Assembly: GCF_016908645.1 (NCBI RefSeq)
Contig: NZ_JAFBEH010000023.1
Span: 1 to 35,486, forward strand
Reading direction: 5' to 3'
DNA length: 35,486 bases
DNA from: Streptococcus loxodontisalivarius
Lineage (GTDB): Bacteria; Bacillota; Bacilli; Lactobacillales; Streptococcaceae
A program made the translations under genes and the position numbers. Below, in pieces: positions 27,437-35,486 of the stretch (its first letter is position 1; every line of letters starts with the position of its first letter). The notes beneath the pieces were generated by a model. That model worked only from the letters and a program-made list of their open reading frames with translations. It ran no database searches and was not told the origin of the DNA.

Positions 27437-28600
27437 ATGAAAACCTATCGCAATTCCTACCTTGCCTATTTTCTCATGTATTTGTTTTACTACCTCTCTT
27501 GGTCCCTCTTTTCAACTTTAATTTCAGTCTATCTGATGGACAAGGGATATCGTCCAAGTCAGGTTTCACTGGTTGTCTCTCTATCTTTCTTTTTATCAAT
27601 GCTTGCGCAGCCATTTATAGGTTATCTAAACGACAGATTTGAGCAGAAGAAGGTTATAGCAGTTTCCCTCTTTCTTTGTATAATAGGTGCCCTCTGTTTT
27701 TTAGCTTCTGGAAGTATACTTTTCTACGCTTTGTCGTATAGTATTGTCCTACTATTAATCAATGGAACAAATCCAGTACTAGAAAGTATCGCCACTCGTA
27801 GTCCATTTTCCTATGGTAAAATCAGAATTTGGGGAACTATTGGCTATGCCATGGGGTCTCAATTAGCAGGTTTTATCTATGATCAGGTCTCGCCTCAGGC
27901 CATTTACTGCTTGTTTATTGTAACTATTCTACTAGCTGTTCTCGGTATCTTGGGAACAGATCCAAAAACGGAATTGCATGAAAGTCAGCGTGAGAAATCT
28001 GAAACAAGCTTTTGGCAGCTTTTTAAGAATCCGATATTTCTGATTTATATCCTAATAGCGACTCTTTTTTCTGGTGTTATGAATACTAACCATACCTATG
28101 TTCCATCACTATTAGAGGATTCAGGTCTTTCAGTTGGGCTTGCAACCAGTGTAGTATCAATTGCGGTCTTATGTGAGGCGCCTCTGACCCTCTTATCATT
28201 TCTTTTTATGGATCGATTCAAGAGTAAGCCGCTTATCTTAGTTTCCATGTCCATGGTTGCTTTGCAGTGTCTGATTTATGCTTTGGATATTGATTTGTCC
28301 AGTAAGATTCTAGCTACTCTGCTTGCCAAACACTTAGCAGGCATGCTCTTTATCATGGTCAATCTGAAGATTGTGACTTCCCTGGTTGATGGTGCTTATT
28401 TGATTACAGCGCTAGCACTTGTTCAGACTGGGCGAAATCTAGGTTCTATCCTTATGCAGCATATTGCAGGGCAGATACTTGATTATTCTAGCTATGCCAA
28501 CATGTATTGGGTTATGACAGGAGTTGTACTGCTTGCCATTCTCTCTATGATAGCTCTGCCATTACCAAGCGGAATGGAAAAGAAACTCTTCTCCAGATAG
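27437..28600 (+). CDS. MFS transporter, sugar/nucleoside-symporter type
   Basis: This is a 387-residue protein with about twelve hydrophobic helices. The N-terminal half (LMYLFYYLSWSLFSTLISVYLMDKG, then MLAQPFIGYLNDRFEQKKV with the MFS loop D-R motif) and YGKIRIWGTIGYAMG in helix 4-5 resemble the MFS_1-like / LacY-related group that moves sugars, nucleosides or phenylpropionate. AAAGGAG (27424-27430) precedes ATG 27437. The terminator upstream leaves no obvious promoter of its own, so it may depend on read-through from the bglA operon. Export of acetylated sugars or uptake of glucosides are both possible; the sequence does not decide. Confidence 0.83.
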   Translation: MKTYRNSYLAYFLMYLFYYLSWSLFSTLISVYLMDKGYRPSQVSLVVSLSFFLSMLAQPFIGYLNDRFEQKKVIAVSLFLCIIGALCFLASGSILFYALSYSIVLLLINGTNPVLESIATRSPFSYGKIRIWGTIGYAMGSQLAGFIYDQVSPQAIYCLFIVTILLAVLGILGTDPKTELHESQREKSETSFWQLFKNPIFLIYILIATLFSGVMNTNHTYVPSLLEDSGLSVGLATSVVSIAVLCEAPLTLLSFLFMDRFKSKPLILVSMSMVALQCLIYALDIDLSSKILATLLAKHLAGMLFIMVNLKIVTSLVDGAYLITALALVQTGRNLGSILMQHIAGQILDYSSYANMYWVMTGVVLLAILSMIALPLPSGMEKKLFSR

Positions 28601-28618
28601 GTCAGTTAGCTGAAATTC

Positions 28619-28627
28619 TGCTACAAT
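28619..28627 (+). promoter_or_regulatory. Extended -10 promoter of the SGNH-patatin-HAD group
   Basis: TGCTACAAT (28619-28627) is an extended -10 with one mismatch, 35 bp before the SGNH hydrolase start. It has no copy of the blocks shared by the GH1 promoters. Confidence 0.5.
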
Positions 28628-28662
28628 AGTAGTATAAAACAGACACAAATTAGGGGGACAAT

Positions 28663-29277
28663 ATGATTGAAACGGGTAGTGATGCCTTGACACAGTATCA
28701 AGAGGAGCGTTTAGCCTCCTTTTCAAAAGAGAGAAGGGTGGAAAATCCAATTATTTTTACAGGGGATTCAATTGTCGAATTTTTTCCTCTGAAAAAGTTT
28801 TTAGGAAGAGATTACCCACTTTTGAATCGAGGTATAGCTGGTACTGACTCGGTTTGGCTTTTGGAGCATTTTGAAGAGCAAGTATTGGACTACCAGCCTG
28901 AAAAACTCTTTATTTCTATCGGCGTTAATGATATCGGACGAGCTTATCCAGTTTCAGACATTGTCAATCGTATGGCAGAGCTGATTGGTCAGGTTCAAAT
29001 CTTTCTTCCAAGAACCAGCCTCTATATCGAATCAGTTCTCCCTGTCAATGAAGCACAAGCTTATTCTGACAAGGTAAAGATTAGAAATAATGCAACCATT
29101 AAAGATTTAAATCAGAGACTTGCTAGCCTACCAGGTATTGAATTTATTGATTTGTATGAGCTATTGTTAGATTCAAAGGGTCAATTAGCGGAAATCTATA
29201 CAACAGATGGCTTACATCTAAATCAAGAAGGCTATGCTAGGTTAGCACCAGCTTTGAAAGCTTATATTGAGAATTAG
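28663..29277 (+). CDS. SGNH/GDSL-family esterase
   Basis: This 204-residue cytoplasmic hydrolase has the SGNH blocks in order. Block I is IIFTGDSIVEFFP with the nucleophile serine (about residue 32), block II is the glycine in NRGIAGTDS, block III is GVND, and block V is DGLHLNQEGY with the catalytic Asp and His. No signal peptide is seen. Such enzymes remove acetyl or acyl groups from sugars or lipids. AGGGGGA (28651-28657) precedes the ATG. The patatin gene follows 26 bp later. Near a sugar acetyltransferase gene it might reverse acetylation or deacetylate imported glucosides; this is inference. Confidence 0.88.
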   Translation: MIETGSDALTQYQEERLASFSKERRVENPIIFTGDSIVEFFPLKKFLGRDYPLLNRGIAGTDSVWLLEHFEEQVLDYQPEKLFISIGVNDIGRAYPVSDIVNRMAELIGQVQIFLPRTSLYIESVLPVNEAQAYSDKVKIRNNATIKDLNQRLASLPGIEFIDLYELLLDSKGQLAEIYTTDGLHLNQEGYARLAPALKAYIEN

Positions 29278-29303
29278 TATCGAAATACTAAAAAGGAGAA
29301 AAT

Positions 29304-30149
29304 ATGTCAGTTGGTTTAATACTGGAAGGTGGAGGCATGCGTGGTCTCTATACAGCAGGTGTTTTGGATGCATTCCTAGATGCTGGAATTCAGGTTGATG
29401 GGATTGTATCAGTCTCAGCAGGAGCTCTTTTCGGTGTCAATTTTGTCTCAGGGCAAAAGGGCAGAGCCTTACGTTATAATAAACGATTCATCAAGGACAA
29501 GAACTATATGGGGCTTCGTTCCTGGCTAAAAACAGGTAATGTGGTCAACAAAGAAATGGCCTACTATAAAATTCCAATGGAGCTTGATGTTTTCGACCAA
29601 GAGGCATTTGCAAAAGCAGCAACAGACTTCTATGCGGTTGCAACAAATATTGAATCAGGTCAGCCTGAATATATCAAGATTGAGAATGTCTTTGATCAGA
29701 TGGAGGCTCTTAGAGCAAGTTCAGCTCTGCCACTAGCTAACGAGATTGTGACCTATGATGGGAAAAAATATTTAGACGGTGGACTTTCAGATTCGATTCC
29801 AGTTGAATTTGCTAAGAGTCTAGGTTTTGATCACCTCATCGTCATCTTAACAAGACCAGCAAGCTATCGCAAGAAAGCTTCTTCTGGACGTCTCTATAAG
29901 TTGCTCTATCGTAAGTATCCAAACTTCGTCAAAACAGCCATTAAGAGACCAGAATCCTATAATCAGACCTTAGATAAGATTGAAAAAGCAGAGCAAGCTC
30001 AAGAGCTCTTTGTGATTCAACCAAGTCAAGACTTGGAGATTGGACGTCTAGAGAAGAATCCAGCAAAATTCGATGAGATCTATCAAATTGGTTTAGCGGA
30101 TGCACAAGATAAACTAGGAAAATTAAAAGAGTATCTGAATATAAAATAA
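29304..30149 (+). CDS. Patatin-like phospholipase family protein
   Basis: This 281-residue serine hydrolase belongs to the YjjU/RssA-like patatin group. The oxyanion loop is LILEGGGMRGLYTAGVLDAF (about 5-24). The nucleophile elbow reads SVSAGA (about 37-42), so the usual first glycine of GxSxG is serine. The dyad aspartate is in YLDGGLSDSIPVEFA. The C-terminal third is the small helical extension common in this group. AAAAAGGAG (29291-29299) supports the ATG. The true substrate is unknown; phospholipid or acyl-ester hydrolysis is the family expectation. It is co-transcribed with SGNH and HAD genes, separated from each by about 26 bp carrying similar small hairpins. Confidence 0.88.
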   Translation: MSVGLILEGGGMRGLYTAGVLDAFLDAGIQVDGIVSVSAGALFGVNFVSGQKGRALRYNKRFIKDKNYMGLRSWLKTGNVVNKEMAYYKIPMELDVFDQEAFAKAATDFYAVATNIESGQPEYIKIENVFDQMEALRASSALPLANEIVTYDGKKYLDGGLSDSIPVEFAKSLGFDHLIVILTRPASYRKKASSGRLYKLLYRKYPNFVKTAIKRPESYNQTLDKIEKAEQAQELFVIQPSQDLEIGRLEKNPAKFDEIYQIGLADAQDKLGKLKEYLNIK

Positions 30150-30175
30150 TAGTATTGAAATACAAAAGGTGATTT

Positions 30176-31000
30176 ATGACTGTAAAAATGATTGCCGTTG
30201 ATATGGACGGCACTTTTCTAAGAGATGACAAGACCTACGACAAGCTACGTTTTAGTAAGCTATTAAAAGAGTTGGACCAGGCTGGCATTACATTTGTGGT
30301 TGCGAGTGGTAACCAGTATCGACAGCTGATTACAAAGTTCCCAGATCATTATGAGGACTTGACCTTCGTTGCTGAAAATGGTGCTAATATTGTTAGTAAT
30401 GGTGAGAGTCTGGTTGAGATTTTTCAATCTCATGCTGATGTTGAAGAGCTAATCCATTTCATTCAAGCTAAATATCCAGAAACTGTTATCTGTTTGACTG
30501 GTAGGGATTCGGCTTATGTTCTTGAAACTGTTAGTCAGGAACAACAGGACTTTCTTAAACCTTACATGCCTAAGATGGACTTGGTTGAGAGTCTTCTCCC
30601 ATTACCAGAGGATGAGTATTTCAAGGTAGTTCTACTCATGGATGAAGATAAAACCTCAGAGATTTTAGAGGCTGTTAATAGACATTTTGATCAAGGTAAT
30701 TTGATTGGGACTTCGAGTGGATTTGGTTGTATTGACGTTATTACAAAAGGTGCTCATAAGGCTTGGGGTCTTGGAGAATTACTGACGCGACAGGGTTTAA
30801 GTGGTGATAATCTCATGGCCTTTGGTGATGGCTATAATGACTTGGAAATGCTGAGCCTTGCAAAGTATTCCTATGCTATGGCAAATGCCCATGATGACGT
30901 GAAAGCAGTAGCCAACTACCAAGCCAAGTCCAATCAAGAAGATGGTGTCTTACAAGCAATCGAAGACTACCTGAAAGGATTAACAGAAGTAAATAATTAG
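30176..31000 (+). CDS. Cof-type HAD phosphatase, copy 1
   Basis: This 274-residue haloacid-dehalogenase-family phosphatase (Cof/YbiV type) probably dephosphorylates sugar phosphates or flavin cofactors. Motif I is DMDGT with nucleophile D9 and D11. Motif II is VVASGN. Motif III has K195 in KGAHKAWGL. Motif IV is FGDGYND at 216-222. The cap domain (about 85-185) is the Cof C2 type. Start ATG 30176 follows AAAGGTG. It ends the SGNH-patatin-HAD group, with a possible terminator at 31007-31050. Two paralogues lie downstream of the second GH1 gene. Excess glucose-6-phosphate from phospho-glucoside splitting is a reasonable but unproven substrate. Confidence 0.9.
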   Translation: MTVKMIAVDMDGTFLRDDKTYDKLRFSKLLKELDQAGITFVVASGNQYRQLITKFPDHYEDLTFVAENGANIVSNGESLVEIFQSHADVEELIHFIQAKYPETVICLTGRDSAYVLETVSQEQQDFLKPYMPKMDLVESLLPLPEDEYFKVVLLMDEDKTSEILEAVNRHFDQGNLIGTSSGFGCIDVITKGAHKAWGLGELLTRQGLSGDNLMAFGDGYNDLEMLSLAKYSYAMANAHDDVKAVANYQAKSNQEDGVLQAIEDYLKGLTEVNN

Positions 31001-31006
31001 GTAGAT

Positions 31007-31050
31007 TTGATTATCATTGTTGAGAAGCTAGATATTAATCAAGTTTTTTT
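31007..31050 (+). terminator. Possible terminator after HAD copy 1
   Basis: TTGATTA (31007-31013) pairs with TAATCAA (31036-31042), followed by G and seven T residues. The 22-nt loop makes it weaker than the others in the window. Confidence 0.5.
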
Positions 31051-31063
31051 AAATTATCGTGTC

Positions 31064-31121
31064 ATAGTATCAGATTTCCGTAAGATTTTAGTAGTGTAAG
31101 GGCATTCTTTGACTTTATAAT
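31064..31121 (+). promoter_or_regulatory. Promoter of second GH1 gene with shared operator blocks
   Basis: ATAGTATCAG (31064-31073) and TAGTGTAAGGGC (31092-31103) repeat the blocks found before the first GH1 gene, with the same 28-bp offset between block starts. TATAAT (31116-31121) follows, within the 9-base TATAATAGA common to both. There is no proper -35. The spacer to the -10 is one base longer than in the first promoter. Confidence 0.65.
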
Positions 31122-31210
31122 AGAAATACAAAGTGGTGAGGAATTTGATTTCAGATTGTAACGAATCCAAAATCTTTTCATCGAAAAGTTTTGAAAGGTC
31201 GAGCAGCTAG

Positions 31211-32713
<1,503 letters not shown>

Positions 32714-32735
32714 ACATTTGACCAGAAAAGAACGG

Positions 32736-32765
32736 AATCGAGCTTCGGATTGAAGTTCGATTTTT
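32736..32765 (+). terminator. Terminator after the second GH1 gene
   Basis: AATCGAGCTT (32736-32745) pairs with AAGTTCGATT (32753-32762) with one G-U pair and a seven-base loop, followed by five T residues. The HAD genes 18 bp later have no obvious promoter of their own, so partial read-through is likely. Confidence 0.75.
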
Positions 32766-32782
32766 GTAGTAGGGAGTAGACT

Positions 32783-33631
32783 ATGACAATTAAACTTATC
32801 GCCGTTGATATGGATGGCACATTTTTAGATGAGAATGGGAAGTATGACCGCGACCGTTTTTTGAGACTTTTGGAGCGTTTGGATAGAGAGGGGATTCGGT
32901 TTGTGGTTGCCTCAGGCAATAATATGTCTCGACTGGGGATAATGTTCGAGGGACTCTTGGACAGGATAGACTTTGTAGCTGATAATGGGGCAAGTCTGAT
33001 TTTGAGAGGTCAGCATCAGTTCACGCGCAGCATGTCTTTTGAGCAGGTACAAGATTTTCTTGAGTTTTATGGAGAGGAGACCTTGGCTGCTAACAGAACC
33101 ATTGTGTCGTCAACCGAGCACTCTTTCATGCTAAAATCTTCTGATCTCGGTCAGATGCCTGCCATGATGGACGCTAAAGAAGCGCAAGCCTTCTGGTCAC
33201 ACATTCAGTATTTGGATACTTTTCAGCAACTTCCTCAGGATGAAAACTATTATGAAATGGTCATGTTGGTTGAGCCTGAAAATGGCAGAGCAGTCATGGA
33301 GGATTTCAATAGCAAGTTTAAAGGTGCCATTACAGCCATGGCTTCAGGCTTTGGAGCAGTTGATTTTGTGCAGACTGGCATTCATAAGGCTTGGGGCTTG
33401 CAGGAAATGCTTAAGCTGACTGGAATAACTGCAGAGCAGGTTATGGCATTTGGTGATGGTGGAAATGATATTGAACTACTAGATTTAGCAGGGCAGTCCT
33501 ATGCTATGGAAAATGCGGAAGATTTTGTAAAAGCACATGCCAAAAATATTGCACCTGACCACCGACAGGCTGGTGTCTTTCAGGTCGTAGAGACTTATTT
33601 GGATAGTTTAGAAAGGGATAATGATGATTAA
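32783..33631 (+). CDS. Cof-type HAD phosphatase, copy 2
   Basis: This 282-residue paralogue of copy 1 has complete motifs: D9/D11 in VDMDGTF, VVASGN at 41-46, K202 in GIHKAWGL and GDGGND at 224-229. The cap region differs from copy 1, which usually sets substrate choice. AGGGAG (32770-32775) precedes ATG 32783. It overlaps copy 3 by eight bases and lies 69 bp after the second GH1 gene, across a terminator. Likely a cytoplasmic sugar-phosphate phosphatase. Confidence 0.9.
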   Translation: MTIKLIAVDMDGTFLDENGKYDRDRFLRLLERLDREGIRFVVASGNNMSRLGIMFEGLLDRIDFVADNGASLILRGQHQFTRSMSFEQVQDFLEFYGEETLAANRTIVSSTEHSFMLKSSDLGQMPAMMDAKEAQAFWSHIQYLDTFQQLPQDENYYEMVMLVEPENGRAVMEDFNSKFKGAITAMASGFGAVDFVQTGIHKAWGLQEMLKLTGITAEQVMAFGDGGNDIELLDLAGQSYAMENAEDFVKAHAKNIAPDHRQAGVFQVVETYLDSLERDNDD

Positions 33632-34298
33632 ACTTATTGCAACAGATATGGATGGAACCTTCCTTGATGATAATGGACATTTTGACCACGAGCGATTCGA
33701 AAGACTTCTCAATCGACTTGATGAGAGAGGTATTCATTTTGTAGTGGCGACTGGTAATCAGGTATCACGTATGCAGCATGTTCTGGGAGACTTGGCTGAT
33801 CGCGTCAGCTATGTTGCCGGCAACGGCAGTCACCTTGTTCTGGACGGTCAGACGCATGCACTCAAAGAGATTCCTTTGGACGAATTGCAGAGCTTTTTCA
33901 CTTATTTCGAGGACAAGTTTGCGGACTATCATATTGTGATTTCATCACCGCAGGAAACCTATATGCTAGAGGCGGCTTGGACAAGAGATAACCTGGCTGA
34001 TCAAGCGAGTCTCGATTACTACAATAAGAGTTTTCCTGGAGTTGAATTGGTTGCCGACAGCGCAGCTATTCCTCTAAAAAATATCAATAAAATCACCCTC
34101 AAGGTGCCCATGGCGGAGTTCGACCAGCTCATGGCATTTGGCGATGGAGAAAACGACCTGTCCATGCTGGCGCTAGCAGAATACTCCTATGCCATGGACA
34201 ACGCCAGCCCAGTCGTCAAAGCAGCAGCCAAAAACCTAGCTCCAAGCAATAATGATCAAGGGGTTATGCAGGTGATTGAGGCCTATTTTGGGGCATGA
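33624..34298 (+). CDS. Cof-type HAD protein, copy 3, with internal deletion
   Basis: Copy 3 has 224 residues against 274 and 282 in its neighbours. Motif I (TDMDGTF, D8/D10), motif II (VVATGN) and motif IV (GDGEND, 173-178) are present. But KITLKVPMAEFDQ (156-168) runs straight into LMAFGDG, while the others have about 57 residues there. The missing part of about 50 residues includes the core strand with the catalytic motif III lysine. The frame is intact, so this is an in-frame loss near nucleotide 34120, and the product is probably inactive or changed in role. The 3' third also looks more GC-rich than the rest. ATG 33624 is preferred to 33621 for better spacing from GAAAGGG. Confidence 0.82.
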   Translation: MIKLIATDMDGTFLDDNGHFDHERFERLLNRLDERGIHFVVATGNQVSRMQHVLGDLADRVSYVAGNGSHLVLDGQTHALKEIPLDELQSFFTYFEDKFADYHIVISSPQETYMLEAAWTRDNLADQASLDYYNKSFPGVELVADSAAIPLKNINKITLKVPMAEFDQLMAFGDGENDLSMLALAEYSYAMDNASPVVKAAAKNLAPSNNDQGVMQVIEAYFGA

Positions 34299-34438
34299 AA
34301 GAGTCTAGTGGGATAGAGTCTTAATTTAGGAATTGTTGTAAATTCGCCAAAAATCAAATGGACAGTAGGAGTCCAGTCATTTTGTTAGACTGAATAGTCG
34401 TGTTAAAAAGTTTCTTTGTCTCATTTAGAAAGGTAGTT

Positions 34439-35389
34439 ATGAACGATCAAGAGCGTCTTTTAAGTATATTTTTACGTCTACAAGCTGGTGCGCATTTGTC
34501 TAAAAGACAGCTGGCAGATGAGTTTTCTGTTAGTGATAAGACAATTCAAAGTGATTTTGCGCTATTAACTACGGTGCTGGATAATCAGTCCATGATTGCG
34601 GCTGAATTAGCTTATGACGCAAAGCATCATACAAGGTATTTAAAAGGTAAATCACTTTTCAATAAAAAAGATATCCTTGCGATTACAAAGATTTTGTTGG
34701 AAAATCGAGCACTCAATAAAGAAGAAAACAAATCTCTTTTAGACGGATTGTTGGCACTCGTTTCCAAAGAGGAGCAGAAGGAGATTTCTACTATTATTGC
34801 AAGTGAGCTTTTGAATTACGCCCCTTTAACGGATACCCAAGATAGAATTGAAAAGATTTGGACTTGGTCAGAGGCTATTCGTACGGAAACAGTACTGGAT
34901 ATCAAATATCAGTCGCCCTACAATGTCGCAAAAGAACATACGATTTTACCAGTTTCTCTCTATTATGATGTCCATTATTTTTATCTGGTAGCTTACCATT
35001 TAAAGCATGAGAACTACATGACTTTGAAGTTGGATCGCATTCAAGAGTGGAAAGAATCCAAGGCTAGGAAGCCTAATCTATCTTATGGAAGAAAGTTCAG
35101 AGATGGGGAAGTAAGAAATAAACGTGTTGATCCTTTTATGGGAAATGAGATAAGTATTCGCGTTAAATTTGCCTACGATCCAAGTATTGTCTTGGACCAA
35201 TTTCCAACAGCAAAGATTATCGAACAAACTTCAGATGGAACTATATTCGACTTGGTTAGTCAAAATACACCGGGTCTCAAACGATGGTTGCTTAGTCAAG
35301 CGGATGCCTTGGTTGTCCTTAGTCCAAAATCTCTAGTCGATGAGATGAAACATTTTCTAGAAAACATGCAAAAAAATTACGATAAATAA
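34439..35389 (+). CDS. WYL-domain transcriptional regulator (DeoR-like HTH)
   Basis: This 316-residue regulator has an N-terminal winged helix-turn-helix (about 1-55: ERLLSIFLRLQAGAHLSKRQLADEFSVSDKTIQSDFALL) and a WYL domain at about 145-225, with the ligand-binding strand pattern PVSLYYDVHYFYLVAY and LKLDRI. A C-terminal WCX-like extension follows (about 235-310). WYL proteins sense nucleic acid ends or small nucleotides and often control stress or defence genes; some act as sugar-locus regulators. GAAAGGT (34428-34434) favours ATG 34439 over GTG 34400. It stands alone after the HAD genes. Its target is unknown, and no defence gene is in view. Confidence 0.85.
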   Translation: MNDQERLLSIFLRLQAGAHLSKRQLADEFSVSDKTIQSDFALLTTVLDNQSMIAAELAYDAKHHTRYLKGKSLFNKKDILAITKILLENRALNKEENKSLLDGLLALVSKEEQKEISTIIASELLNYAPLTDTQDRIEKIWTWSEAIRTETVLDIKYQSPYNVAKEHTILPVSLYYDVHYFYLVAYHLKHENYMTLKLDRIQEWKESKARKPNLSYGRKFRDGEVRNKRVDPFMGNEISIRVKFAYDPSIVLDQFPTAKIIEQTSDGTIFDLVSQNTPGLKRWLLSQADALVVLSPKSLVDEMKHFLENMQKNYDK

Positions 35390-35419
35390 TTGAGGCTGGG
35401 CAAAAACGAGCTTCAACAT

Positions 35420-35484
35420 AAAACCACACAATGATTTCCGTCTCGAAAACAATCAAGACGAAAGAATCACTGTGTGGTTTTTGA
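35420..35484 (+). terminator. Long hairpin at the window end, terminator or repeat
   Basis: AAAACCACACA (35420-35430) pairs perfectly with TGTGTGGTTTT (35471-35481); inner stems pair TGATT with AATCA and CGTCT (35439-35443) with AGACG (35456-35460). T residues follow to 35482. The lead-in TTGAGGCTGGGCAAAAA resembles a dispersed streptococcal intergenic repeat. It probably terminates the WYL gene. Confidence 0.7.
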
Positions 35485-35486
35485 GT

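Noticed and set aside
34356..34383. Possible terminator before the WYL gene
   Set aside because: Pairing of AAATGGAC with the GTCC/CATTTT region is broken by mismatches and the T-run is short; not convincing.

Overview
The window is a stretch of a low-GC Gram-positive chromosome, almost certainly a viridans-type Streptococcus. This rests on protein resemblance and gene order: L10/L7-L12 genes, hom/thrB, a pabBC-folC and folE-folP-folB-folK cluster running into murB-potABCD, frequent TGn-extended -10 promoters, and a structured dispersed repeat of the kind common in streptococci. Species cannot be fixed from what is visible. No tRNA, rRNA, CRISPR array, IS element or phage gene was seen.

Layout. 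(1) 1-1357: rplJ-rplL with a strong promoter, an L10-leader attenuator and a UUCG-loop terminator. (2) 1655-4964: a two-domain GT8 glycosyltransferase, then an AhpD-like protein, an acyl-CoA-dehydrogenase-fold flavoprotein and a small membrane protein. (3) 4988-9341: a membrane-anchored NodB-type deacetylase on the minus strand, divergent from hom; then thrB, separated from hom by a repeat and terminator, and a RarD-type permease. (4) 9356-16007: folate synthesis (fused PabBC, FolC, an MFS protein, FolE, FolP, FolB, FolK). (5) 16102-21074: murB and the spermidine/putrescine ABC transporter potABCD. (6) 21207-35389: a beta-glucoside utilisation island with LicT antiterminator, a RAT/terminator leader, PTS EIIBCA, an AraC regulator, two GH1 phospho-beta-glucosidases, an acetyltransferase, an MFS transporter, an SGNH hydrolase, a patatin-like protein, three Cof-type HAD phosphatases and a WYL-domain regulator.

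How the genes work together. In the last region the PTS would import and phosphorylate aryl- or alkyl-beta-glucosides, and the GH1 enzymes would split the phosphosugar. The acetyltransferase, MFS protein, esterase-like proteins and HAD phosphatases look like accessory functions for handling aglycones, acetyl groups or excess sugar phosphate. Control is layered: CcpA (cre-like site), LicT antitermination at bglP, and probably the AraC protein at both GH1 promoters. Those two promoters, nearly 6 kb apart, share two sequence blocks at identical spacing, which is the clearest undescribed regulatory signal here.

Other points worth a look: a third HAD paralogue with an in-frame loss of about 50 residues including the catalytic lysine; a pabBC promoter placed so that its mRNA should be leaderless; a perfect palindrome in the folE promoter; a hom-thrB junction split by a repeat; and tiny ORFs overlapping the starts of potA and the second GH1 gene.
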